This document shows positions 25,742-35,375 of a stretch of DNA of 64,000 nucleotides, one piece after another. The position numbers and the translations under genes were made by a program. The number at the start of each line of letters is the position of its first letter. Positions within the stretch are counted from its first letter, which is position 1. This DNA is from Cyanobacteria bacterium OH_CBB_238 (GTDB lineage: Bacteria > Cyanobacteriota > Vampirovibrionia > Gastranaerophilales > Gastranaerophilaceae): the NCBI GenBank assembly GCA_023409995.1, contig JAEYQN010000031.1, positions 3,108-67,107 of the forward strand, in the 5' to 3' direction. The notes under the pieces are model-generated. The model was given only the letters and a program-made list of their open reading frames with translations. It searched no databases and was not told the origin of the DNA.

Positions 25742-26810
25742 TTTTCATACTCTTCCTAACATCTTCTCTTGATAGAAGCTTTAATTTTTCGTATAGTTGT
25801 ATTTCTTCAATAGTAAGCGATTTTGGCATTTCTATTTTAATGATTACAACTTGGTCTCCCTTTATTTTACTTTTTTGATCAAGCATTCCTTCTTGTGCAA
25901 GTCTGAATTTTTGGCCGGAAGAAGTGAGTGGAGGAATTTTCATTGAGACTTTTCCTTCAAGTGTAGGAACCTCTATTGTTGTACCTAAAGCCGCTTCAAA
26001 AGGTGTTATTGGAATTTCACAACTGACGTTGTTGCCATCAAACTTAAAGAAAGCATTGTTCTCTACTTCAATTGTAAGATAAAGGTCACCATTTCTTCCT
26101 CCATTTGAACCTTTAGTCCCTTCATTTGCAATTCTTATTTTTGAATCATTTACAACATTTGCAGGGATTCTGACATTTAGCTTTTTATGAAGTGATGTTT
26201 CTCCACTTCCTTTACATATGGGGCAAACTGCTCCATTTATAAACCTATTTCCATTGCAATTTGGACATTTCTCAGTATGTAAAATATTTACTTTACGGTT
26301 TGTTCCATTAATCGATTCACTGTATGAAATTTTTACTTTCATCGTGATATCGCTTCCATTTTCAGTTTTTGGCCTCTTCTTTTTTTCTTTAGAAAATGAA
26401 TCTTTACTTCCTGTTTCAAAGATTCCATCAAAAATGTCATTTAACACTTTTGAAAAACCTTCTTTTTGTTCTTGATTTTTTGCCTTTTGGGCTGATGGCG
26501 GTGGAGTATATGTTGTTTTTTGTGCGTTAGACGTTGAGGAGTATGCTTTTTTCTGCTGAGCTCTTGATGAAGAGTTTCTTCTTTGGGAATAGCCTTTTAT
26601 ACGATCATACATGCCTTTTTCTTGCTGGTTATTTAATACTTCATAAGCTTCTTTTATGCGCTTAAATTTTTCGACACTTATACTATCTTTATTTACGTCA
26701 GGGTGGTATTTTCTTGCAAGTCGCCTGAATGAAGATTTTATGTCGTCTTCACTTGCAAAAGGCTCTAGCTCTAAGTCTTTATAATAATCTTTATTGTAAT
26801 AGTTGTTCAC
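25731..26810 (-). CDS. DnaJ-type co-chaperone with one zinc centre
   Basis: 359 residues. The J domain (about 6-70) has HPD at 36-38. A low-complexity Ser/Gln/Thr/Pro linker (about 75-120) replaces the usual G/F region. The zinc region has only two Cys motifs (CPNCNGN and CPICKGSG) instead of four, so one zinc centre instead of two. The C-terminal substrate domains follow (GRNGDLYLTIEVENNAFF, then PTLEGKVSMKIPP). It should stimulate DnaK. The GTG start has AGGAG upstream. It is divergent from glyA. Confidence 0.85.
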   Translation of the reverse strand: MNNYYNKDYYKDLELEPFASEDDIKSSFRRLARKYHPDVNKDSISVEKFKRIKEAYEVLNNQQEKGMYDRIKGYSQRRNSSSRAQQKKAYSSTSNAQKTTYTPPPSAQKAKNQEQKEGFSKVLNDIFDGIFETGSKDSFSKEKKKRPKTENGSDITMKVKISYSESINGTNRKVNILHTEKCPNCNGNRFINGAVCPICKGSGETSLHKKLNVRIPANVVNDSKIRIANEGTKGSNGGRNGDLYLTIEVENNAFFKFDGNNVSCEIPITPFEAALGTTIEVPTLEGKVSMKIPPLTSSGQKFRLAQEGMLDQKSKIKGDQVVIIKIEMPKSLTIEEIQLYEKLKLLSREDVRKSMKNAT

Positions 26811-26958
26811 TTAACATTACTCCTGATTTTATTTTACGTAATATTTTTGAAATATCAATCTAAAGTTAGGTATATTCAACTATACTGTTTAACATATTTT
26901 ACTTTTGTTCGTGATTTATATTAATATATGGAGAGATTTGAGAAGAGGAGTATCGGGT

Positions 26959-28194
26959 ATGGAAATTGATGTTATAAAACAAACAGATGACGAAGTTGCT
27001 GTATTAATTGAAAAAGAATTAGAAAGACAAAGAAACACAATAGAGTTAATTGCTAGTGAAAACTTTACTTCTGAAGCTGTTATGGCAGCTTGTGGCACTG
27101 TTTTAACAAATAAATATGCAGAAGGTAAACCTTATAAAAGATTTTATAATGGGTGTGAATTAGTTGATAAAATTGAAGAATTAGCGCAAGAAAGAGCAAA
27201 AAAACTTTTTGGTGTTGAACATGCTAACGTTCAGCCACATAGTGGGGCTCAAGCTAACATGGCAGTCTTTCTTTACGCGCTAAAACATGGCGATACTGTT
27301 ATGGGCATGGATTTGTCAAATGGTGGTCACTTAACCCACGGCTCTCCGGTTAACTTTTCTGGTTTGTATTTTAATATTGTTTCTTATGGTGTAAACGAAT
27401 TTGGTGAAATAAATTATGAAGAAGTTGAAAAGTTAGCAAAAGAGCATAAACCAAAAATGATTATTTGTGGTGCAAGCAACTATTCGAAAATAATAGATTT
27501 TAAAAGATTTAGAGAAATTGCAGATTCTATCGGAGCTTACTTAATGGCTGATATTGCTCATATAGCAGGACTTGTTGCAGGAGGCGTTCATCCTTCACCA
27601 GCTGGTTATGCTCATTTTATAACAACAACAACACATAAAACATTGCGTGGACCAAGGGGCGGGATTATTATGTGTTCTGAAGAACATGCAATGGGAATTG
27701 ATAAAGCTGTTTTCCCGGGAATTCAGGGAGGTCCTTTGGAGCATATAATTGCAGGTAAGGCAATTGCTTTAAAAGAGGCTTTAGATCCTTCTTTTGCTGT
27801 TTATGCAGATCAAATTGTTAAAAATGCGAAAGCCCTGGCTCAATCGCTTATGGATGAAGGAATGGATATTGTTGGGTCTGGCACTGATAACCACTTAATG
27901 ACATTAGATTTAAGAAAATTCAATAAAACAGGTAAGGATATTGCAAATGTGCTTGAACGAGTTGGTATTACTGCAAATAAAAACACAGTACCTAATGATC
28001 CGCAAAGTCCATTTGTAACAAGTGGTATAAGACTTGGGACAGCTGCTATGACAACTAGAGGATTCAAAGAAGATGAAATGGTCGAAGTCGGAAAAATTAT
28101 TGCATCTGCTGTTACCGTGTGTGATAATGAACTTGCTTTGCAGAACTTAAGAGAGCGTTCTCAAAAGTTGTGTGATAAATATCCGTTGTACTAA
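26959..28194 (+). CDS. glyA: Serine hydroxymethyltransferase
   Basis: PLP enzyme converting serine and tetrahydrofolate to glycine and methylene-THF. 411 residues from the ATG at 26959, with GAGGAG nine bases upstream. The substrate loop [17 protein letters not shown], the [10 protein letters not shown] motif and the PLP lysine in [14 protein letters not shown] are intact. It is the first gene of a plus-strand run. It supplies the C1 units used by folD and fmt, both encoded nearby. Confidence 0.97.
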   Translation: MEIDVIKQTDDEVAVLIEKELERQRNTIELIASENFTSEAVMAACGTVLTNKYAEGKPYKRFYNGCELVDKIEELAQERAKKLFGVEHANVQPHSGAQANMAVFLYALKHGDTVMGMDLSNGGHLTHGSPVNFSGLYFNIVSYGVNEFGEINYEEVEKLAKEHKPKMIICGASNYSKIIDFKRFREIADSIGAYLMADIAHIAGLVAGGVHPSPAGYAHFITTTTHKTLRGPRGGIIMCSEEHAMGIDKAVFPGIQGGPLEHIIAGKAIALKEALDPSFAVYADQIVKNAKALAQSLMDEGMDIVGSGTDNHLMTLDLRKFNKTGKDIANVLERVGITANKNTVPNDPQSPFVTSGIRLGTAAMTTRGFKEDEMVEVGKIIASAVTVCDNELALQNLRERSQKLCDKYPLY

Positions 28195-28205
28195 GGTAAG
28201 AGATT

Positions 28206-29243
28206 ATGACAATTATTAAATTATCAGAGGCACATATTATTGGTGCTATTATATCATTCCTGTTAGGTATTTTTATAGTGCCATTGGTTATTTTCTATTC
28301 TGAAAAAAAAGGGTTAGTTGATAAGCCAAATGAGAGGAAAATTCACTCAACACCAATTCCAAGGTTGGGTGGTGTTGCGATTTGGCTGAGTACAATGTTA
28401 ACATTTGTTTTTCTATTGTTGCTTAGTTACTATCCTTATGGTTCATTGCTTTCCGGGATCTTACTTGGAAGTTCATTAATGTTTCTTTTGGGATTGATTG
28501 ATGATATATATGTTTTAGATGCAAAATTTAAGCTTTTTATTCAGATCAGCATTGCAACGATTGTTTTTGCTTTGGGCATTCGCATAGATAGTTTGTATAA
28601 CCCCTTTGGGAGCCCAATTCACTTAAATTTAATTATTTCTTACTTTATAACGTTAATGTGGATTGTTGGAATAAGTAATGCCGTTAATTTTATAGACGGC
28701 ATCGATGGTCTTGCTGGTTCTGTTATTACAATTAGCTCAGTGACTTTAGGGTTAATTGCTGTGGCAATGGTTCCTCCAAGCACAATTAGTGCGTTAATTG
28801 CTTTTATTCTTGCAGGTTCTATGTTAGCCTTTTTAACTTACAATTTTAATCCCGCTAAGATTTTTATGGGAGATTCGGGAGCTTTGTTTGCTGGTTTCCT
28901 TCTTGCAACTCTTTCGATTACCGGGGTTATGAAAACAGCTGCTTTGGCAATGTTAGTTCCTTTATTCGTTTTATCGGTTCCTATTCTTGATATTACGTTT
29001 TCTTCTCTTCGTAGAATTTGTAAAGGAACGTCGCCATTTGTAGCTGATGCGGAACATATTCATCATAAGTTGTTGAAAGCAGGGTTTTCTCAAAATAAGA
29101 CTGTCTTTACGTTAGCAACATTTGCAGTTTTATCTGGGGCATTAGCAACTTTTCTTGTAAGCTCATCTCTGGTAAAATATTTTATATATGCCATTGGAAT
29201 TTCATTAGTAATGTTAGTTTTGAATGTCTTGGCAAAAAAATAG
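28206..29243 (+). CDS. Undecaprenyl-phosphate sugar-1-phosphate transferase (WecA/TagO type)
   Basis: 345 residues, about ten or eleven transmembrane helices. Cytoplasmic loop motifs of the MraY/WecA family are seen: DKPNERKIHSTPIPRLGG, LGLIDDIYVLDAKFK (DD), NAVNFIDGIDGLAG, FMGDSGALFAGF and AEHIHHKLLKAG. The HIHH loop indicates WecA/TagO rather than MraY. It starts lipid-linked glycan synthesis for O-antigen or another surface polymer. It follows glyA by 11 bases. Confidence 0.88.
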   Translation: MTIIKLSEAHIIGAIISFLLGIFIVPLVIFYSEKKGLVDKPNERKIHSTPIPRLGGVAIWLSTMLTFVFLLLLSYYPYGSLLSGILLGSSLMFLLGLIDDIYVLDAKFKLFIQISIATIVFALGIRIDSLYNPFGSPIHLNLIISYFITLMWIVGISNAVNFIDGIDGLAGSVITISSVTLGLIAVAMVPPSTISALIAFILAGSMLAFLTYNFNPAKIFMGDSGALFAGFLLATLSITGVMKTAALAMLVPLFVLSVPILDITFSSLRRICKGTSPFVADAEHIHHKLLKAGFSQNKTVFTLATFAVLSGALATFLVSSSLVKYFIYAIGISLVMLVLNVLAKK

Positions 29244-29256
29244 TGAGGAATATTGA

Positions 29257-29838
29257 GTGGCTATAAAAAAAGTATTAAAGTATGGTGATCCTGTATTAAG
29301 ACAAAAAGCTACAGAAGTTCATAAAGTTTCAAAAAAAATTCAGTTACTTATAGATGACCTTTTAGATACTATGTATTCTCAAAATGGAGTTGGTCTTGCT
29401 GCACCACAAATAGGAATTAGTCAAAGAATTTTTGTTATTGATACCTCTTCGTCTAATGAAACTCCACGCCCAATGGTTTTTATAAATCCAAAGATAATAA
29501 AAAAAGCTGGGGCTATGATTAGTAGTGAAGGTTGTTTGAGTTTTCCAGAGGCATTTACTTCTGTTAGAAGATATAGTAGCGTAACAATTAAGGCCCTTGA
29601 TAGAAGAGGAAAGCCTTTTATTATTGAGGCTAGTGATGATGAACTTCTGGTTAAAGCCATTCAGCATGAAAATGATCATTTGGATGGAATATTATTCATC
29701 GATCATTCTCGAAATAGATTCGAAGCAGACCAAATATTATCAGAAAAAGGCTTGCCTCCGGTTGATTCCAGTTATCTTTTAGAGGAAGAAGAATTAGAAG
29801 CAATGATCTTGCAATCTGGTAATCTGGAGAGTAAGTAA
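29257..29838 (+). CDS. def: Peptide deformylase
   Basis: Removes the formyl group from new proteins. 193 residues, GTG start with TGAGGA upstream. The three motifs are intact: GVGLAAPQIG, EGCLSFP and QHENDHLDG (metal His and catalytic Glu; Asn replaces the common Tyr between them). The stop and the fmt start overlap by one base, a common def-fmt pair. Confidence 0.97.
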   Translation: MAIKKVLKYGDPVLRQKATEVHKVSKKIQLLIDDLLDTMYSQNGVGLAAPQIGISQRIFVIDTSSSNETPRPMVFINPKIIKKAGAMISSEGCLSFPEAFTSVRRYSSVTIKALDRRGKPFIIEASDDELLVKAIQHENDHLDGILFIDHSRNRFEADQILSEKGLPPVDSSYLLEEEELEAMILQSGNLESK

Positions 29839-30803
29839 TGTTAAGGGTTGTCTTTCTTGGAACTCCCCAAATAGCTGTCAATAGTATAATGAAACTCTTG
29901 AATTTTGCTGATATTAAAATTCTTGGTGTTGTTACTCAGCCAGATAGGCCTTCTGGTCGTGGTAAAAAATTGCTTGAGCCACCAGTAAAGTCTTGTGCTA
30001 TAGCAAATTCAATTCCTGTTTTTCAGACAGCTTCTATAAGAAAAGATAAGGCATTAATTGAGGAATTAAAAAGTTTAGAGCCTGATTTTTTTATTACTTT
30101 TGCTTTTGGACAAATTCTTTCTCAAGAAGTTCTTGATATTCCTAGAATTGCAACAATAAATTTGCATGCTTCTTTGTTGCCTAAACATAGAGGAGCTAAT
30201 CCAATACAAAGATCGATATATAATGGTGATTGTGTCACAGGAATATCTACCATGATAACGGTCTTAGGTTTAGATGCCGGAGATGTATGTCTCTCGGAGC
30301 AAATAGTTATAGATGAAAATATGACAAGTCCTGAGTTAGCTATTCAAATAAGCGATAAGGCTCCTTTTCTTTTGTATAAAACTCTTAAAGGATTGAGTTC
30401 TAATGATCTTGTTCCTCAAAAGCAGGACGAATCACTAGTTACATTTGCTAATAAATTTTCAAAAGAAGATGGATGGATTGATTGGAATAAATCGTCAAAA
30501 GAGATTCATAACCAAGTAAGATCTATGTTAGATTGGCCTTGTGCATATACAAAATTTGATTCAAAAACAATAAAAATTATGGAGACAAGAATAGTTCAGG
30601 AAGATTTGGATAAAGGTGATATTCTTCCTGGTACGATTTTAAAAGTTCAAAAAACCAGTGGAATATATGTAAAAACTAAAGATTCTGTTATCTTGATAAC
30701 TAAGGTGAAGCCAGAAAATAAGGCTCTTATGAGAGCGTTTGATTGGTCTAATGGTATTCAGTTAAAGGTAGGTATGAAATTTCAACAGGAGGCGCCGATC
30801 TAA
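29838..30803 (+). CDS. fmt: Methionyl-tRNA formyltransferase
   Basis: Formylates initiator Met-tRNA. 321 residues with TQPDRPSGRGKKL, the active segment NLHASLLPKHRGANPIQRS (Asn, His) and VLGLDAGDV (Asp), plus a C-terminal OB-fold domain. Translationally coupled to def on one side and to the chorismate mutase on the other (one-base overlaps). Confidence 0.97.
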   Translation: MLRVVFLGTPQIAVNSIMKLLNFADIKILGVVTQPDRPSGRGKKLLEPPVKSCAIANSIPVFQTASIRKDKALIEELKSLEPDFFITFAFGQILSQEVLDIPRIATINLHASLLPKHRGANPIQRSIYNGDCVTGISTMITVLGLDAGDVCLSEQIVIDENMTSPELAIQISDKAPFLLYKTLKGLSSNDLVPQKQDESLVTFANKFSKEDGWIDWNKSSKEIHNQVRSMLDWPCAYTKFDSKTIKIMETRIVQEDLDKGDILPGTILKVQKTSGIYVKTKDSVILITKVKPENKALMRAFDWSNGIQLKVGMKFQQEAPI

Positions 30804-31165
30804 TGTTACAAAGAGGTATTCGGGGGGCTATAACCCTTGAAAAAAATGACGCTCAAGATATTGAGGAAGCTACAGTTGAACTTATTCAAAAATTACTTGA
30901 TGATAATCAAATAAAGTCAGAACAAATATCACATGTTATTTTTACATTAACAAATGATCTTACTGCCGCTTTTCCTGCAAAATTTGCACGTATTCATTTT
31001 CGGTGGGATTTTGTTCCGATGATGTGTTTCAATGAGTTAAACATTGATGGAGCGTTAGGAAAATGCTTGAGGGTTCTTATTGTTGTTAATACTGATAAAA
31101 AACAAGATGAAATAGTGCACGCATACCTTAAGGATGCAAAGAAACTTAGACCTGACTTATTGTAA
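30803..31165 (+). CDS. aroH: Chorismate mutase, AroH type
   Basis: Monofunctional AroH-class enzyme turning chorismate into prephenate. 120 residues, the usual size for the trimeric alpha/beta barrel type. RGIRGAITLEKND holds the active-site arginine, LTNDLTAAFPAKFAR the second substrate segment and MMCFNELNIDGALGKCLRVLI the third arginine. Its ATG overlaps the fmt stop. No other aromatic amino-acid gene is adjacent. Confidence 0.92.
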   Translation: MLQRGIRGAITLEKNDAQDIEEATVELIQKLLDDNQIKSEQISHVIFTLTNDLTAAFPAKFARIHFRWDFVPMMCFNELNIDGALGKCLRVLIVVNTDKKQDEIVHAYLKDAKKLRPDLL

Positions 31166-31191
31166 AGCCTTTAATTTATTTTCTGCTATAG

Positions 31192-31197
31192 TATAAT
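31192..31197 (+). promoter_or_regulatory. -10 box directly before the PurD-like gene
   Basis: Perfect TATAAT, six bases before the ATG at 31204, with a weak TTTAAT 16 bases upstream. No Shine-Dalgarno is present, so a leaderless transcript is likely. Confidence 0.5.
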
Positions 31198-31203
31198 TTA
31201 AAT

Positions 31204-32361
31204 ATGAGAATTTTGATAATTGGTTCAGATGCAAACGCATATGCTTTAGCAAAATATATGAGCGAACTAAAAAAGGTCGACTTGGTTTTTGTTGCTCCTG
31301 GAAATAAGTATATATGTGATTTTGCGACTTCGGTTGATATTCCTGCTTCAGATGTTGATGAGTTGGTAGATTTTGCTAAAGCATATGAAATCACTCTGAC
31401 TGTGGTTGTTTCAGAGGTAGCAGTTAATAATTCTATTTCGACACTTTTTGCAAAAAATGGTCTTCATATTTTTGCTCCAACATTAGATGCAGCACGAGTA
31501 TCTATTAGCAAGTCGTCCGCTAAAAAAACATTATATAAGCTAAGGGTTCAAACACCAAAATTTGGTATTTTTGATCGAGAAAATGTTGCAGTCGATTATG
31601 CACGAAAGTCGAAATACCCATTAGTTGTTAAGACAGATACTCACTCAGATTCGGAAAAACCAGTATTTTGTTCTTCTTTTAAAAAGGCTAAGAGAGCAAT
31701 TGAGCTGTTTTTTGAGTCCTTTAATAAAAAAATTATTGTTGAAGATTATGTAGATGCCAAGCTTGTATCTTTTTATGTTTTAACTGATGGTTTTTCTGCT
31801 TTTCCGATTGGAAGAGTTTGCAAAAGAACTTTTGACAACGATTCTTTGATTTCATATAGCCCAGATTATTATATATCTGATGAGGTTGAGTCAAAGATAA
31901 TGAGTAAGGTTGTGTATCCCATAATTGATGAAATTGCAAAACACTCATCTCCATATGTTGGGGTATTGGGGATTGATCTTTTACTAAGAAGGGATAATTT
32001 TAGTGTTTTAGAGTTTAATCCTTTTTATACTGGTGTTGATCTACAATGCATGCTTCCATTGCTTGAAAATGACTTTGCTGAATTGTGTTTGGCTGCAACA
32101 TATGGTTCTTTATCTGACGAATACACCTATTTGTCATTTAGTGATAAAGTCTCAATTTCAATGAAAATTGCAACTTATATTAAAGATGTTGATTTTGGTG
32201 ATTGTAAGGTAACTTATGATTTTGACGGTAGTACAATTGTTACTTCATTGGCCTCTACCTTAACGAAAGCAGTTGAACGTTTGATAAATGTTATGGATTA
32301 TATCGAAGATTATGAATATGATAAAACTTCTTTGCTTTCAATTCTTGAAAGTAGGCTATAA
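31204..32361 (+). CDS. PurD-like ATP-grasp protein, divergent
   Basis: 385 residues with the layout of phosphoribosylamine-glycine ligase: N-terminal Rossmann part (ILIIGSDANAYALAKYM), ATP-grasp core (YPLVVKTDTHSDSEKP, IIVEDYVDAKLVSFYVLTDG) and FSVLEFNPFYTGVDLQ. PurD hallmarks are missing: GGREHA reads DANAYA, the GPNTGGMGAYSP loop is cut to LISYSP, and the RFGDPE motif reads PFYTGVD. It may be a functional but drifted PurD, or an ATP-grasp ligase with another substrate. It precedes ylxR-infB. Confidence 0.7.
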   Translation: MRILIIGSDANAYALAKYMSELKKVDLVFVAPGNKYICDFATSVDIPASDVDELVDFAKAYEITLTVVVSEVAVNNSISTLFAKNGLHIFAPTLDAARVSISKSSAKKTLYKLRVQTPKFGIFDRENVAVDYARKSKYPLVVKTDTHSDSEKPVFCSSFKKAKRAIELFFESFNKKIIVEDYVDAKLVSFYVLTDGFSAFPIGRVCKRTFDNDSLISYSPDYYISDEVESKIMSKVVYPIIDEIAKHSSPYVGVLGIDLLLRRDNFSVLEFNPFYTGVDLQCMLPLLENDFAELCLAATYGSLSDEYTYLSFSDKVSISMKIATYIKDVDFGDCKVTYDFDGSTIVTSLASTLTKAVERLINVMDYIEDYEYDKTSLLSILESRL

Positions 32362-32625
32362 GTGTCCAGAAAAGATAAATTCTTGAGACGTTGTATTTCT
32401 TGTTTTGAATTTAAAGAAAAAAAACAAATGATAAGAGTTATGAAGGAACATAGTTGTGGCGATATTATTGTGCAGCCGACAAATAATAGATTTGGACGTT
32501 CTCTTTACATATGCAAAAATATTGACTGTATAAATAATGCATTCAAAAAAATGAAAATTTTTAAAATATTGAAAATTGGCAAGGATAATATTCTGGAAGA
32601 AAAAATTAGAACTGTACTTGAATAA
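32362..32625 (+). CDS. ylxR: YlxR/DUF448 RNA-binding protein
   Basis: 87 residues, GTG start immediately after the PurD-like stop. RRCISCFEFKEKKQMIRV at the N-terminus and NRFGRSLYICKNIDCINNAF match the YlxR pattern. It normally lies between nusA and infB; here nusA is replaced by the PurD-like gene. A nucleic-acid-binding role in translation or RNase P regulation is reported for the family. Confidence 0.85.
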   Translation: MSRKDKFLRRCISCFEFKEKKQMIRVMKEHSCGDIIVQPTNNRFGRSLYICKNIDCINNAFKKMKIFKILKIGKDNILEEKIRTVLE

Positions 32626-32647
32626 TAAATTGTGTTAAAACTATAAT
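32618..32647 (+). promoter_or_regulatory. Possible infB promoter
   Basis: TTGAAT (32618-32623), an 18-base spacer and TATAAT (32642-32647), overlapping the end of ylxR. A start near 32654 leaves a short leader holding AGGAG before infB. Confidence 0.5.
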
Positions 32648-32675
32648 AAGGGTAATTAGGAGAAGTAAAACACTA

Positions 32676-35363
32676 ATGACAGTAGAAAATAAAAGGGTAT
32701 ATGAGGTCGCAAAAGAGCTGGGCAAGTCTAATAAAGAGATAATTGAATGCCTAGAGAATAAACTTGGAGTGATGGGCAAGTCTCACTCAAGTACATTGTC
32801 TGCTTCACAGGTCAGTAGATTGAAAGATGCATTGAAACCATCAGGGAATGCTGTTGATGCAAAGAAACCAAAAGCTTTTGTAGTTAAAAAAGCAAAAGTT
32901 GAACATAAAGAATCTGAAACAGTTAGTTCTGACAGTTCATCAAATATTGCCCCAGTACCATCTCCTTCAATTCCTAACAGAATTGAAAATGAAAAACCTG
33001 CTACTTCTGTTAATAGGCCTAATTCATCCACTCCTGATATGAGATCATTGTTAGAATACAATAATAGAAATAGTCAAAAAAGACGTGAAGAAGAATTTAG
33101 AGCTAATAGAGCAAAAAGACAGGAATCCGACCAGCGTCCACAAAGGCCTGACGGAACTAATGTTAGACCTGCTGGAGCTAATACAAGGCCTGCTGGACAA
33201 GGCTTTAATAGAAATAACCAAGCTGGAAGACCATCTCAACCACCAACTCAAAGGCCAACTTATCATCCCGATAGAAGAAATGTAATAGTGCCACGAGGAC
33301 CTCAAAGACCACCTAGACCTCAGGATTCCCAGAAGCCAGCTCCTCAAGGACAAGATAGGCCGCAGGATCCAAATAAACAGCCGGTTAAAAGACATATTAT
33401 TTCTCAAGAAATATATGATTCAAAATCTCCTGCTAAGAAAAAAGTTGTAAAAGGCAAAGAAAAACAATATAAGTCTAAAGAAGAATTGCAAGAGTTAATA
33501 AGCTTAGAAAAAGCTATTTCTCAAAAACATAAGAAAAAATCAAAAACTTCAGAGGAAGACATTGCTATTACCAAAGTAGTACTTAATCAAGTGCTAACAG
33601 TTGGTGAACTTGCAGATAAAATAAAAAAATCGCCAGCAGAAATTGTTAGATTTTTGATGATGCAAGGCGTTTTGGCTACAGTAAATCAAGTAATTGATGT
33701 TAAAACCCAAAAACAAGTTTGCGAAAGCTTTGAAATAGAAACAGCTGATGAAGATGTTGAAGCTTTTATTCAAGAAGAAATCGCAAAAGAAGAAAAAGCA
33801 AAAATCATAAGCGAGACTGATCAAAAACTCTTAAAATTAAGGGCTCCTGTTGTTAGTATTATGGGACACGTTGACCACGGTAAAACGACGTTGCTTGATT
33901 CGATTCGTGCTTCTAAACACAAAATTGTGTCTACAGAAGTTGGCGGTATTACTCAATCAATAGGTGCTTATACTGTATATTTAGAAGACAATAACGATAA
34001 AAAAATTGTATTTATCGATACACCTGGTCACGAAGCCTTCACGGAGATGAGAGCTCGTGGTGCAAAGGCTACAGATATTGCAATTCTTGTTGTTGCTGCA
34101 GACGATGGAATAATGCCTCAAACTATTGAAGCAATTAATCATGCAAAAGCTGCTGAAGTTCCAATTTTGGTGGCTGTAAATAAAATGGATAAGCCTGGAG
34201 CAAATCCTGATAAAATAATGCAACAACTTACTGAGCATGGTTTGGTTCCCGAAGAATGGGGCGGAGAAACTATTTGTGTTAAGGTGAGTGCGCTTCAGGG
34301 TGCTGGTATAGACGAGCTTCTTGAGTATATTTTATTGATGGCAGAAATGCAGAATCTTAAAGCAAATCCTTCAGCAAAGGCTACTGGTGTTGTTATTGAG
34401 GCAAATCTAGATAAAGGCAAAGGACCAGTTGCAACATTGTTGGTGCAAAATGGAACTCTCTCTACAGGTGATTGTTGTGTGGTAGGAACTGTTGCGGGTA
34501 AAGTTAGAGCATTGTTGTCCGACTCTGGAGAAAGAGTTAAAAAAGCAGGGCCATCGACTCCTGTTGAGATCCTTGGACTTACTGATGTTCCTCAAGCTGG
34601 TGACTTCTTTGAAGTTGTTGAGAATGAAAAAGCAATGAAGTCAATTGCTCAAGGTAGAAAAGATAAGGAAAGAAATTCTAGGTTAGAAGCAATGATGCCT
34701 TCTCATGTTAGAAATGAAGTTGTTGGTTCTAGTGAAGATGAAATTCAAAAATTGAACTTGATTATAAAAGCTAATACACATGGTTCAGCAGAGGCGGTGT
34801 CTCAGGCAGTGGGGCAATTAGAGTCTAAAGAAATTTTGACAAAAATTGTACATGTTGGTGTTGGTGATATTTCTGAAGCTGATGTAATGCTAGCTAGTGC
34901 TAGTAATGCTATAATTTTGGGCTTTACTGTTAAAGAAGATTCTAATGCTCAGTTAGCGGCAGAAAAACATGGAGTAAACATAAAAAAATATAATATTATA
35001 TACCAAGTCTTAGAAGACCTAGAACAAACTATGTTGAGTTTATTACAACCTGAAATAAAAGAGGTTAATCTTGGTCAAGCAGAAGTCAGACAGGTATTTA
35101 CCGTTGGTAAAACATCTAGAATAGCTGGTTGTTATGTAACTGAAGGTAAAATTGTAAGAAATAAAACGGCTGTTCTTATTCGTAATGGTGTTGAGATCTT
35201 TAAAGGTCAAATTGATCAACTTAAGAGATTTAAAGATGATGCTAAAGAAGTTGCTCAAGGCTTTGAGTGTGGTATTTCTTTTGCTAAGTTTAATGACATC
35301 CAAGAAGGTGATATAATAAAAGTAACAACAACTGAAGAAGTTGAAAGACAAGTTTTGGTATAG
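32676..35363 (+). CDS. infB: Translation initiation factor IF-2
   Basis: 895 residues. IF2-N domain (about 1-55), a long disordered Pro/Arg/Gln/Asn-rich region (about 80-250), a second N-terminal domain (about 305-350), then the G domain starting with GHVDHGKTT near residue 400, with DTPGHEAF and NKMDKPGANP. The C-terminal domains bind fMet-tRNA. The proline/arginine-rich linker contains repeats of the type RPAGxN and QRPxxP. It is the head of an infB-rbfA-truB run. Confidence 0.97.
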   Translation: MTVENKRVYEVAKELGKSNKEIIECLENKLGVMGKSHSSTLSASQVSRLKDALKPSGNAVDAKKPKAFVVKKAKVEHKESETVSSDSSSNIAPVPSPSIPNRIENEKPATSVNRPNSSTPDMRSLLEYNNRNSQKRREEEFRANRAKRQESDQRPQRPDGTNVRPAGANTRPAGQGFNRNNQAGRPSQPPTQRPTYHPDRRNVIVPRGPQRPPRPQDSQKPAPQGQDRPQDPNKQPVKRHIISQEIYDSKSPAKKKVVKGKEKQYKSKEELQELISLEKAISQKHKKKSKTSEEDIAITKVVLNQVLTVGELADKIKKSPAEIVRFLMMQGVLATVNQVIDVKTQKQVCESFEIETADEDVEAFIQEEIAKEEKAKIISETDQKLLKLRAPVVSIMGHVDHGKTTLLDSIRASKHKIVSTEVGGITQSIGAYTVYLEDNNDKKIVFIDTPGHEAFTEMRARGAKATDIAILVVAADDGIMPQTIEAINHAKAAEVPILVAVNKMDKPGANPDKIMQQLTEHGLVPEEWGGETICVKVSALQGAGIDELLEYILLMAEMQNLKANPSAKATGVVIEANLDKGKGPVATLLVQNGTLSTGDCCVVGTVAGKVRALLSDSGERVKKAGPSTPVEILGLTDVPQAGDFFEVVENEKAMKSIAQGRKDKERNSRLEAMMPSHVRNEVVGSSEDEIQKLNLIIKANTHGSAEAVSQAVGQLESKEILTKIVHVGVGDISEADVMLASASNAIILGFTVKEDSNAQLAAEKHGVNIKKYNIIYQVLEDLEQTMLSLLQPEIKEVNLGQAEVRQVFTVGKTSRIAGCYVTEGKIVRNKTAVLIRNGVEIFKGQIDQLKRFKDDAKEVAQGFECGISFAKFNDIQEGDIIKVTTTEEVERQVLV

Positions 35364-35375
35364 AGAAAGATTATT

